Below are positions 18,508 through 25,866 of a DNA stretch of 64,000 bases, one piece after another. The notes under the pieces are model-generated. The model was not told the origin of the DNA and made no database searches. It saw only the letters and a program-made list of their open reading frames with translations. The translations under genes were made by a program, and so were the position numbers. Source of the stretch: Oscillospiraceae bacterium (lineage in GTDB: Bacteria; Bacillota; Clostridia; Oscillospirales; Ruminococcaceae); the NCBI GenBank assembly GCA_016288755.1, contig JAEELE010000137.1:1-64000 (forward strand), read 5' to 3'. How positions within the stretch are numbered: position 1 is the stretch's first letter; every line of letters starts with the position of its first letter.

Positions 18508-19176
18508 ATGGCAATCGCGAAAAAGATCATAACGACCTACGCAGAAATGGCGCAGTTTATTGAGGACAGTGGGTTCTTTGATACAGTCGAGCTCGATGAG
18601 ACTGGAAACGGCTCAGTGACATGCAAGGATGCTGACGGAAACACGGTCTTTGCTATTATCGGTGTCGGAACTAATGCCGCTAAATGGTATGGCTATGCGG
18701 ATGCGTCCAACAGTGTCTACGAGCAGATATATGGAGTTGGCTGCACAGCATACAGCACGGCTAACGGGCTGATGTTTATGCATCCGGGGCAGTACGATGG
18801 TGCTCCCTGTATCGTGTCTAAAACAAACAACGGTGCGTATTGTGTTTTGATTCCGACGGACAGCAAAGTAGCATGGAATGTCAACCTCTTCAAAGCCACC
18901 AATCAGAAAGCAATCGCATGGGGCGATGTCGCGCCGTTTACGAACATGGTAAATTCCGGCGTAGTGGTCACCGGGCAGAGCAATAACATTCCGATCATGG
19001 AAACCGCGAATCAGACCGTTTTCAGTCCTATTGCAACCCATAACCCATACGGAACACCGAGTTTCTTTGCAGATGCATATTTTCTTCCGATTTCTCAGTA
19101 TCGCTCTGAATGCGTATTCTCTGTCGATGGAGTGAAGTATGTGACAGATGGATTTGCTTGTTTGAAGGATATCTGA
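18508..19176 (+). CDS. Virion surface/fibre-tip-like protein, unknown
   Basis: 222 residues, ATG directly after the stop of the preceding gene (GGAGGAATTTTGAATGG). The C-terminal 120 residues contain repeating beta strands with Gly/Asn/Tyr (GVGCTAYSTANGLMF, NGAYCVLIPTDSK). No signal peptide and no membrane segment. Slightly GC-richer than neighbours, hinting at separate origin. It may be a receptor-binding or fibre-tip protein of the baseplate, but no family was recognised. Confidence 0.4.
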   Translation: MAIAKKIITTYAEMAQFIEDSGFFDTVELDETGNGSVTCKDADGNTVFAIIGVGTNAAKWYGYADASNSVYEQIYGVGCTAYSTANGLMFMHPGQYDGAPCIVSKTNNGAYCVLIPTDSKVAWNVNLFKATNQKAIAWGDVAPFTNMVNSGVVVTGQSNNIPIMETANQTVFSPIATHNPYGTPSFFADAYFLPISQYRSECVFSVDGVKYVTDGFACLKDI

Positions 19177-19191
19177 TAAGAGGTGAATGAA

Positions 19192-19518
19192 GTGGAGGAA
19201 ACATTATTTTCAGCGGCATCACTGCTGACCATTCTTTCATCCATCGAGGAGATTGATGCAGAGCAGATCGACCTTGACACGGATGAGTCCGGGATAACAA
19301 TTTCATTCGACGGTAAATCATACAGATTTGACTATGACAAATCCGGCACCGCAGAGGTAGAAGTATCAGATGAGGATATGACGGAAACCCAGGAAGTCAT
19401 CTCTGCCGAAATGGAGAATGAATCTCCTGAAACAGTCGAAGCTGGTATCCTGTCAGGTGCTTTGAAAACCCTTCTCGTCGGCGGTCTTGTCCGACTTACA
19501 AGCAAACTTTTGAAATGA
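19192..19518 (+). CDS. Small acidic head-module protein, paralogue of the one at 23623
   Basis: 108 residues from GTG 19192, which has AGAGGTGA five bases upstream; GTG 19183 is also possible. It is strongly acidic with an alternating strand core DESGITISFDGKSYRFDY, an EVSDED turn and a basic, hydrophobic end (GGLVRLTSKLLK). The core resembles DGTSVTFDVAGETYTCEADED in the protein at 23623, so the two appear paralogous and flank the capsid genes. Probable internal head or scaffold-associated protein. Function unknown. Confidence 0.45.
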   Translation: MEETLFSAASLLTILSSIEEIDAEQIDLDTDESGITISFDGKSYRFDYDKSGTAEVEVSDEDMTETQEVISAEMENESPETVEAGILSGALKTLLVGGLVRLTSKLLK

Positions 19519-19529
19519 GGTGTTCAAGG

Positions 19530-20891
19530 ATGAATGTTTCAATCGCAAAGAAAGGAATCAAGGCCTCCGATATGCAGGAAACAGTATCCAGTGCAATCAT
19601 CGGAACGATTGAGGGAGAAGCCCTTGATACTAATATAACAAATAAGAATGGTCTGGATATCACAAGAGAAGTGATCGAGAATGTTCTGGACTCTGAGGAC
19701 TACAAAGATGGAATCGAAAACGGCTGGTTCATCGGTTTCCTCGGTCATCCGGAAGATCCGAACTGCATGGACTTCATGAATGCCGGTGTCGTTATGACAG
19801 AAATGAGCATTGATGATAACGGCAAAGTCTATGCGAAATTCAATATCATTGACACTCCGGTCGGCAGGATCATCAAGACATTTACCGAAGCCGGTGTGAA
19901 ATTTGGTATCTCGATCAGAGGTGCTGGAGATATCGTCGGCACAGAGGTCGATCCCGAGACATTTATTTTCAGAGGATTTGATGTCGTTACGTTCCCGGCA
20001 TATCCGGAGTCTATTCCGAATTTCGATATCGCCGCAGCTACTGATACGAATTACAGAAAGATCTGTGCAAGTGTCAAGCGCAATGCACGAAAGATCACAT
20101 CTGCGACCGCGCTGAAAGAATTGCGCGGAATGTTCTCTGACCGTTCCGATATAGCGAAACTCATTGATTCATGCACAATTCCAGAGCAGACAGCCGCTCC
20201 GGTCACGGCTGGAACTCTGGAGAATGAGCGGCTTGATGCTGTGATGAGCCTTTACCTGAAAGCAAGCGCAGAAGTCAAAGCACTGAAAATCCAGCTTTCA
20301 CAGAGCAGACGCACAGCTACCAATGCAGTCGTATCAAGCCGCAGAAAGATGGACGCTATGAGACGGATCACCGCTTCACAGATGCAGTCCATAACATCGA
20401 GTTTGGATTCAGAAAGCGCATCAAATTCAGAATTGAGAAAAACTGTTTCTGGTCTGAAAAAGGAAAATGATACGCTCAAAAATTCAAACCTTATATATAG
20501 ACAGAGGATCGAATCGAGCCGTTCTGATCTCCGTGAAAAGGAATCCATCATTGCGAGTTTACAGGACAAGCTTCGTAAAACCGTTACGGCAAGCACTGAA
20601 ATGAAAACCCGCGCATCAAACCTTGATGAGGATAATGACGCACTCCGCTGTGAAGTGGAGGAAATCAGGAAATCTCTTCATGAGTATCAGGATGCATATG
20701 CCGCAATGTATGCCGCATCTCTCGGTGTAGATCCTACAGGAATCAAAGTCGATGATAAGACTGGAGTCAGAGAGCTTTGCAGACGAATCGAATCTGCAAC
20801 TAATACCGCAAATATTGCGGCTGCTCCTGCGATCTCGGATATCATCGTAGATGATTCGACCGACGATATTTCAGATATCGTCACCATGTAA
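19530..20891 (+). CDS. Prohead protease fused to coiled-coil scaffold
   Basis: 453 residues from ATG 19530 (MNVSIAKKG) with GAGGTG upstream; ATG 19515 is less well placed. Residues 20-170 match prohead serine proteases of the T4 gp21 type: GFLGHPEDP with the catalytic His near 73, then KFGISIRGAGD with the Ser near 127, and FRGFDVVTFPAYPES. Residues 235-400 form a long coiled coil (scaffold). The C-terminus carries ATNTANIAAAP, also found at the N-terminus of the major capsid protein. The single chain probably acts as scaffold and then degrades itself. Internal RRITASQ and RKITSA segments are possible cut sites. Confidence 0.75.
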   Translation: MNVSIAKKGIKASDMQETVSSAIIGTIEGEALDTNITNKNGLDITREVIENVLDSEDYKDGIENGWFIGFLGHPEDPNCMDFMNAGVVMTEMSIDDNGKVYAKFNIIDTPVGRIIKTFTEAGVKFGISIRGAGDIVGTEVDPETFIFRGFDVVTFPAYPESIPNFDIAAATDTNYRKICASVKRNARKITSATALKELRGMFSDRSDIAKLIDSCTIPEQTAAPVTAGTLENERLDAVMSLYLKASAEVKALKIQLSQSRRTATNAVVSSRRKMDAMRRITASQMQSITSSLDSESASNSELRKTVSGLKKENDTLKNSNLIYRQRIESSRSDLREKESIIASLQDKLRKTVTASTEMKTRASNLDEDNDALRCEVEEIRKSLHEYQDAYAAMYAASLGVDPTGIKVDDKTGVRELCRRIESATNTANIAAAPAISDIIVDDSTDDISDIVTM

Positions 20892-20923
20892 CCTAATACT
20901 ATTTATATAGGAGTTGAAAAAAG

Positions 20924-22396
20924 ATGCTGAAAAAGACTGTCAGACCTTCCAGCCGTCCTATGGCTCAGGCAGGTCGTACAATCCGCAGCTCTGTCATGGC
21001 TGGCACTAGCATTACCGCTGCTGCCCGCAACCGTCAGGCTGCCCGCACTGCCGCTCCGGTCATGGCAAACTACCGCGGTCTGAATCCTCAGCAGATTGCA
21101 TTCTGCAAGCAGATCGAGGCTAACTGCCGCAGAGAGGGCAGAAGCATTACCGCTGCGACCAACACCACGAACATCGCCGCAAAGCCGGATTTCCTCCAGC
21201 TCATGCCGCTGTTCGTCCAGAAGCTCCTCGTTCTGGATGTGTTCGGTTCTGTCGCAATGAAGTCCCGCCAGCAGATCGTGCCGTATTTCAAGTATACGAC
21301 TGAGAATGCAAAGGGTGAGACCGCTGCGAACACGATTCTTTCCAGCCCGATGGTCAACCGTCAGGGTCTGGATCCGAACTTCACCGGCAGACTCGTGAAG
21401 AATGAGGTCATCACCACTGCTACCGGCTCTTTCACGACCGGCAATCTAGTGTATCTGCCTCTGCTTCCGAACACTGTCACGGTGCAGTACAGCCTGTCCG
21501 GTACGGTCACGACTCTGACCGATGACGGCAACGGCACTCTCCTCACCTCTGCCGGTGCATCTGCCGGTACTATCAATTATGTCACCGGTGCTGTGACCCT
21601 CAGCTCTTCGATCTCTCTGTCCGCAGGCGATTTTGTCCGTGCGACATATGAGTATGACAATGAGACTGTCGGTCCGAATCCGGATGGCAAGTACGGCGCT
21701 CAGATGGGCAAGACTCAGCTTATCCTCGATGAGATCAATCTTGTCGCTAAGGCTCATGAGCTGGCTACCTACTGGAGCGGCTATGCTGCATTTGCGGCAC
21801 AGCAGGAGTACGGCGCAAACCTGAATGACATGGCAAAGGAAGCCGCTTTCGGTGAGATCATTGCGGAGATCAATACCTCCTGCTTCAACGATCTGAAAGT
21901 CGCAGCATCCTATGTCCCGTCCTTCAACTGGGATGCATCTCCGGTCATCTCCGGCTCTGTCGTTCCGCACGACTATATCAATATGTTCAAGCTGAAACTC
22001 GATCAGGCGGCATCCGCTGTCTATCAGGCTACCAACCTTGCAAGACCGAACAAGCTGATCGTCGGTACTCTCGTCAGCACCTACATCAAGCAGCTTGATG
22101 GCTTCAAGGGTGATCGCCTTGATGATACTGTCGGTCCGTTCAAGCTCGGCAACATCGACAATCAGTTTGATGTCTATGTCGATCCGGCTTACGATCCGAT
22201 TGAGTGGGTCATGTGCTGCAAGTCCTCGGACATCCGCCGCAACTCCGCTCTGTTCGGTGAGTACATGCCGCTGACCGAGACCACTCCGATCGTCCTTGCC
22301 GACCAGACTGTCCAGCAGGGCTATGCCACGATGTACGCATCTGAGGTCGTGAACCCGAAGAGCGTTGTCAGCGGCAAGATCGTCGGCACATTCTGA
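20924..22396 (+). CDS. Major capsid protein (T4 gp23/HK97-fold type)
   Basis: 490 residues, ATG after TATATAGGAGTTGAAAAAAG. Residues 1-80 are basic and rich in Ala/Arg (GRTIRSS, GTSITAAAR, GRSITAATN), a delta-like region probably removed at maturation. Residues 90-490 hold the capsid core with an inserted domain around residues 170-245 (TVQYSLSGTV...GTINYVTGAVTLS), like that of gp23-type shells. The end (LADQTVQQGYATMYASEVVNPKSVVSG) is typical. It lies directly after the protease/scaffold gene. Codons are GC-richer than in neighbours (Leu CTG/CTC, Ala GCT/GCA, Arg CGC), as expected for the most abundant virion protein. Confidence 0.85.
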   Translation: MLKKTVRPSSRPMAQAGRTIRSSVMAGTSITAAARNRQAARTAAPVMANYRGLNPQQIAFCKQIEANCRREGRSITAATNTTNIAAKPDFLQLMPLFVQKLLVLDVFGSVAMKSRQQIVPYFKYTTENAKGETAANTILSSPMVNRQGLDPNFTGRLVKNEVITTATGSFTTGNLVYLPLLPNTVTVQYSLSGTVTTLTDDGNGTLLTSAGASAGTINYVTGAVTLSSSISLSAGDFVRATYEYDNETVGPNPDGKYGAQMGKTQLILDEINLVAKAHELATYWSGYAAFAAQQEYGANLNDMAKEAAFGEIIAEINTSCFNDLKVAASYVPSFNWDASPVISGSVVPHDYINMFKLKLDQAASAVYQATNLARPNKLIVGTLVSTYIKQLDGFKGDRLDDTVGPFKLGNIDNQFDVYVDPAYDPIEWVMCCKSSDIRRNSALFGEYMPLTETTPIVLADQTVQQGYATMYASEVVNPKSVVSGKIVGTF

Positions 22397-22410
22397 TTCC
22401 GCTAATCTGA

Positions 22411-22440
22411 CTCCGGGCTGTTGAAATATACAGTCCGGAG
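22411..22440 (+). terminator. Hairpin after the capsid gene
   Basis: CTCCGGGCTGT (22411-22421) pairs with ACAGTCCGGAG (22430-22440) with one G-T pair. No T-run follows, so it may stabilise the capsid mRNA rather than end it. Confidence 0.5.
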
Positions 22441-22482
22441 GCAGATCATCATTTCAAAATAATCTCTCAGGAGGGATCCAGT

Positions 22483-22848
22483 ATGGCATATACTGTCAAT
22501 ATCACCTACAGTGGTCCTGCAAATCCGACCGATATCCGTATCGCTACTCCGATTTGCGCTCTGTATGTTCCGAGCAATTCCTATGCTGATACCGCAGCAT
22601 TCGATGGCTCTGTCTATGACACCAATGTCAAGGGCTTCGGCACGATCAATGTCATGGAGCCGTATGCTACGACAAGCTTCCCGTTCCCTGTTCCGCTTGC
22701 ACAGTTCAAGGTCGCTGTCCTGAGCGACGACAACGAGGTCGAGTTCACAGTGGACACCTACATGGAAGCATTCTACTACATCGAGGCTGGCAAGGCTCTT
22801 GCATCGCAGGGCTTCACGGTCACTGTGACCCCGGTGGAAGAGGGCTGA
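22483..22848 (+). CDS. Probable capsid decoration protein
   Basis: 121 residues, ATG after CTCAGGAGGGATCCAGT. Beta-rich, no lysine-rich regions, no membrane segment. It shares the GC-rich optimised codons of the major capsid gene just upstream, suggesting an equally abundant virion protein. Position and size fit a decoration or cement protein, but no family was recognised; it could also be an additional head protein. Confidence 0.5.
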   Translation: MAYTVNITYSGPANPTDIRIATPICALYVPSNSYADTAAFDGSVYDTNVKGFGTINVMEPYATTSFPFPVPLAQFKVAVLSDDNEVEFTVDTYMEAFYYIEAGKALASQGFTVTVTPVEEG

Positions 22849-22892
22849 TAGCCTGACCGCTGATATTCTGAATCTTTTAGGAGGCTGAGAAG

Positions 22893-23603
22893 ATGGAACT
22901 GAAAGAATATGTCAGGCAGGTTTCCTATCTTCTCGGTCTGCCTACAAATAAGAATATCGAGGAAGTTTCAGTCGATGACGGAGTACTGATCGCTTTTCAG
23001 GAATTGAAACGATACATGAATACTCCGGTAGATATCACTGTACCGTATGCCCGCCGCATTGATGTCGCCGCAATCGGGATTGATCCGGTCAAGATCTGCG
23101 ATATATTCCCGGCTTATCCGAGAGTCGGATTGAGTATGGGTGCTATCGACTCCGGCAATGTGTTTACATTAGCGGCTAGTGCTAATTCATATCTTGGCAC
23201 TAGCCCTGCCGGACTGCTGAATCTTGAACCGATCATGACCGAGTTAGGCTATGCGCAGGTCAGAAATACTCTGACTACGGAGCGGCAGTGGCAGTATGAC
23301 CCTCACAATAAAGTGATCTACTGCACATATCGGGATCCGATTCCTGCGGTTATCACTATTATATATGTTCCGAACTACTCTGATGTTTCAGAGATTGTAA
23401 ATCAGACATATATCAATTATCTGATCCGATTGAGTCTTGCCTTTGTAAAGATCGCTCTCGGAAGGTCACGTTCAAAATATACCATTGAGGGATCAAATGT
23501 ATCTCTTGACGGTGAGACTTTACTGACTGAGGGCAATGCCGAGCTGGAGTCAATCCGTCAGGAGCTTGGCACAAAGACAAACAGACTTGTCGTAGTAAAC
23601 TAA
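22893..23603 (+). CDS. Head-to-tail connector/neck protein, putative
   Basis: 236 residues, ATG after TTTTAGGAGGCTGAGAAG. The C-terminal 70 residues (INYLIRLSLAFVKIALGRSRSKYTIEG then DGETLLTEGNAELESIRQEL) are a pattern seen in neck and head-completion proteins of large myoviruses, where an amphipathic helix bundle docks to the portal. It lies after the capsid genes as such connectors do. Function inferred from pattern and context. Confidence 0.5.
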   Translation: MELKEYVRQVSYLLGLPTNKNIEEVSVDDGVLIAFQELKRYMNTPVDITVPYARRIDVAAIGIDPVKICDIFPAYPRVGLSMGAIDSGNVFTLAASANSYLGTSPAGLLNLEPIMTELGYAQVRNTLTTERQWQYDPHNKVIYCTYRDPIPAVITIIYVPNYSDVSEIVNQTYINYLIRLSLAFVKIALGRSRSKYTIEGSNVSLDGETLLTEGNAELESIRQELGTKTNRLVVVN

Positions 23604-23622
23604 TAAAAGGAGGAATATCCCG

Positions 23623-23982
23623 ATGAAGATGTCCAGAAAGACTGCAAAGGCTTCTCGTTCTGTCAAGGCAGGTCGTGTCATTCCGCAGCGTCCGCGCACA
23701 AAGCGAGTTTTCGCTGAAACTGAGGTCGCGGAAGAGGCCGCTGATCTGCTGTTCGAGGCAGAGGATGTCGCACAGCTTGTCGCTGAGATCACCGGTGAGG
23801 ATGTCGCAGTCGAGGCGGATGGCACTTCCGTCACATTCGATGTCGCTGGCGAAACCTACACCTGCGAAGCTGATGAGGATATTGAGGATGTCGAGGCATC
23901 CCGCAAGATCCGCACTAGCAAGAGAATCGCAGCTAGCAAGACGATTCCTGCCCGCAACCGCAAGATTGCCCGTAGACGCTGA
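23623..23982 (+). CDS. Small head protein with basic termini, paralogue of the one at 19192
   Basis: 119 residues, ATG after AAAAGGAGGAATATCCCG. A strongly basic N-terminus (MSRKTAKASRSVKAG), an acidic middle (residues 28-90) with the same strand pattern as the 19192 protein, and a very basic C-terminus (RKIRTSKRIAASKTIPARNRKIARRR, given here as a description of Arg/Lys density). Codons are like the capsid gene, so expression is probably high. The charge layout suits an internal DNA-contacting head protein. The basic parts resemble the candidate processing segments in the capsid and scaffold proteins. Confidence 0.5.
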   Translation: MKMSRKTAKASRSVKAGRVIPQRPRTKRVFAETEVAEEAADLLFEAEDVAQLVAEITGEDVAVEADGTSVTFDVAGETYTCEADEDIEDVEASRKIRTSKRIAASKTIPARNRKIARRR

Positions 23983-24000
23983 TCTGCGCAGATATGAAAG

Positions 24001-24029
24001 CGGCTCCGTGAGTGATCTCGGAGCCGTTT
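24001..24029 (+). terminator. Rho-independent terminator after the head module
   Basis: CGGCTCCG (24001-24008) pairs with CGGAGCCG (24019-24026), extended by GAG/CTC inside, followed by TTT. It separates the capsid cluster from the next genes. Confidence 0.65.
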
Positions 24030-24060
24030 GTCTATATATACGAATATGAGGTAAACAGTT

Positions 24061-24453
24061 ATGTCGCTGAAAGATGATGCGGTATTCCTCGATCAGATGA
24101 ATCAGAGCAGTTCTGTATTTGAGATGGTGTTCAATGTATCTCAGCAGGCTAGAAAGCTTGCAGAGGATTCCGGAAATGTTCTGACTCATAAAGAGGCTCT
24201 GACCTATGCAGCCCGCGGAATAAAGGTAGATATGGAGCAGTTTTCAGCGGTAAATGACTTTGAGACAAAATACATCAATGAGCAGTTCTGCTATATTGAT
24301 GACCATGATATCAAGAAATCCGTCATGGAGTCTTTCAGGAAGTCAAAGAAATCAAAGTCTCTCAGATTCGTATATATCGGCATTACAAGCAAATCTAAAA
24401 TGGCAAGAGTTCGGGTATTGACTCGGATGCTGTATTACAAACTATTGAAGTGA
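24061..24453 (+). CDS. Unknown phage protein, weakly omega-subunit-like
   Basis: 130 residues, ATG after TATGAGGTAAACAGTT. Mostly helical. The segment SSVFEMVFNVSQQARKLAED...EALTYAARG has the spacing of RNA polymerase omega subunits (N-F-x-L-V-x-x-A-x-x-AR-x-L, then A-L-R-E-I), but the match is short and I rate it low. The C-terminal half is basic (SFRKSKKSKSLRF). It starts a new unit after the head terminator and overlaps no other gene. It could also be a neck-region protein. Confidence 0.35.
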   Translation: MSLKDDAVFLDQMNQSSSVFEMVFNVSQQARKLAEDSGNVLTHKEALTYAARGIKVDMEQFSAVNDFETKYINEQFCYIDDHDIKKSVMESFRKSKKSKSLRFVYIGITSKSKMARVRVLTRMLYYKLLK

Positions 24454-24467
24454 GGTGTAAATCTATC

Positions 24468-24878
24468 ATGGGAAGAAAGCGCAAAGTCGAGATCGCTGAG
24501 GAAACTCCGGTGCTGTTTGAAGATGCAGTCGCTGCAGTCGAGGAGAAACCCGCAAAGAAAGCCACTCCGAAAAAGGAATCAAAGACAGCAGAAGAGCCGA
24601 AAGCAGCTCCTGTTACGGAAACTCCGGCAGAGGTTGAAAAGCCTGTCGAGAAGAAAGCCGCTCCGAAGTTATCAAAGAAATCTCTGAAAGCCGGACAGAA
24701 GCTGACGATCTTTGCGGCAAGACTGTATCCGTCCAGTGTCGCAAAGACACCGAAATACCTTGCTACCAGAGAATGCTTCATCATTGATACTGATGAGCAT
24801 GACGGAAGAATCAGGGTTTCAGCAGATGAATCCGGAACAAAGATCGGATGGGCTGACCTGAATGATCTGAAAGGATGA
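24468..24878 (+). CDS. Lys/Ala/Pro-linker protein with SH3-like C-domain
   Basis: 136 residues from ATG 24468 (MGRKRKVE), chosen for GAGGTG upstream. Residues 20-70 are a Lys-Ala-Pro-Glu low-complexity linker. Residues 75-136 form a small beta domain (KLTIFAARLYPSS, YLATRECFIIDT, GRIRVSADES, GWADLNDL) like bacterial SH3/cell-wall-binding domains. It lies directly before the GH25 endolysin, with the coding regions separated by five bases. It may bind the cell wall or act with the endolysin. Inference. Confidence 0.5.
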   Translation: MGRKRKVEIAEETPVLFEDAVAAVEEKPAKKATPKKESKTAEEPKAAPVTETPAEVEKPVEKKAAPKLSKKSLKAGQKLTIFAARLYPSSVAKTPKYLATRECFIIDTDEHDGRIRVSADESGTKIGWADLNDLKG

Positions 24879-24883
24879 TCACT

Positions 24884-25789
24884 ATGGCAACGATTCTTTC
24901 AAAAGGTATTGATGTCAGTAAATATCAGCCGAATGTGGATTTTGCAAAGGTAAAATCTGCCGGATATTCTTTCGTCATCATCAAAGCTGGACACGGCAAA
25001 TACGCATCACAGATTGACCCGTATTTTGAAAAGCATTATACTGCCGCAAAGAGAGCAGGTCTGCAAGTCGGCGCGTATTGGTATTCATATGCCAAAACAG
25101 TAGCAGACGCAAAGCAGGAGGCAGAGGTTTTCATCAGTGTTATCCGAGACAAACAGTTTGAAATGCCTGTCTGGTACGACATTGAAGAGCGCAATACATT
25201 CAACACAGGAAGAGAGAATGTTTCAAATATTGCGACTACATTCTGCAATGCTCTGGAGAAAGCGGGATATTTCTGTGGAATCTACGGTGGTCAGGAGCTT
25301 GCAGAAAAGTATCTGACTCCTGAAATCTGTAGCAGATATGCGTTCTGGCTTGCACAGTATCTGAAAACACCGAGATATACCGGTCCGTATGGTATGTGGC
25401 AGTATGGTGTTGCAAACGGTGGATCCGGCATCAATCCGACCGGAGCAGGAGAAATCCCCGGCGTAAAAGGTCAGTGCGATCTTGATTACTGCTATGTCGA
25501 CTACTTCTCGCAGATCAAGGCAAAGGGTGTAAACGGATATCCGAAAGAGACACCTACAAAGCCTACAAATCCGTACACCGCTCCGACTGTAACTCTCCGT
25601 GAAGGAGATGAAGGTGATACTGTCAAATGGATGCAGTGGCAGCTCACTATTAAAGGCTACTACGAGGATCGGATTGACGGTAAATTCGAGGTCATCACAT
25701 TAGGGGCATTGCTTGCATTCCAGTTCAAGAATAATCTGGATGTTGACGGTCTGTGCGGACCTAAAACACGAGCCGCTCTGTTGAAATAA
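24884..25789 (+). CDS. Endolysin: GH25 muramidase with peptidoglycan-binding domain
   Basis: 301 residues from ATG 24884, with AAAGGATGA upstream. Residues 5-200 are a GH25 muramidase: D10 in GIDVSKYQ and the catalytic pair D99/E101 in WYDIEER. It hydrolyses MurNAc-GlcNAc bonds. Residues 228-301 are a PG_binding_1 domain (GDEGDTVKWMQWQL, GKFEVITLGALLAFQ, DGLCGPKTRAALL). No signal peptide, so it needs a holin; a holin-like gene lies at 36397. It is probably the lysis enzyme, distinct from the tail hydrolases at 9.3-13 kb. Confidence 0.85.
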   Translation: MATILSKGIDVSKYQPNVDFAKVKSAGYSFVIIKAGHGKYASQIDPYFEKHYTAAKRAGLQVGAYWYSYAKTVADAKQEAEVFISVIRDKQFEMPVWYDIEERNTFNTGRENVSNIATTFCNALEKAGYFCGIYGGQELAEKYLTPEICSRYAFWLAQYLKTPRYTGPYGMWQYGVANGGSGINPTGAGEIPGVKGQCDLDYCYVDYFSQIKAKGVNGYPKETPTKPTNPYTAPTVTLREGDEGDTVKWMQWQLTIKGYYEDRIDGKFEVITLGALLAFQFKNNLDVDGLCGPKTRAALLK

Positions 25790-25798
25790 AAAAATCAT

Positions 25799-25858
25799 AC
25801 CTCCGCAGTAAATAGAAGCGTTATATATAGTAGGACGGTTCTATTTTATTGCGGAGGT
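25799..25858 (+). promoter_or_regulatory. Inverted repeat that covers the ribosome site, with a phage promoter in its loop
   Basis: ACCTCCGCAGTAAATAGAA (25799-25817) pairs with TTCTATTTTATTGCGGAGGT (25839-25858). The right arm holds the GGAGG of the helicase gene. Between the arms is the promoter GCGTTATATATAGTAGGA (25818-25835). Transcripts starting upstream carry both arms; transcripts from the internal promoter carry only the right arm. Confidence 0.65.
25818..25835 (+). promoter_or_regulatory. Phage-type promoter motif
   Basis: GCGTTATATATAGTAGGA, 31 bases before the helicase ATG and located in the loop of the inverted repeat at 25799-25858. Confidence 0.6.
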
Positions 25859-25866
25859 GTTCTATT

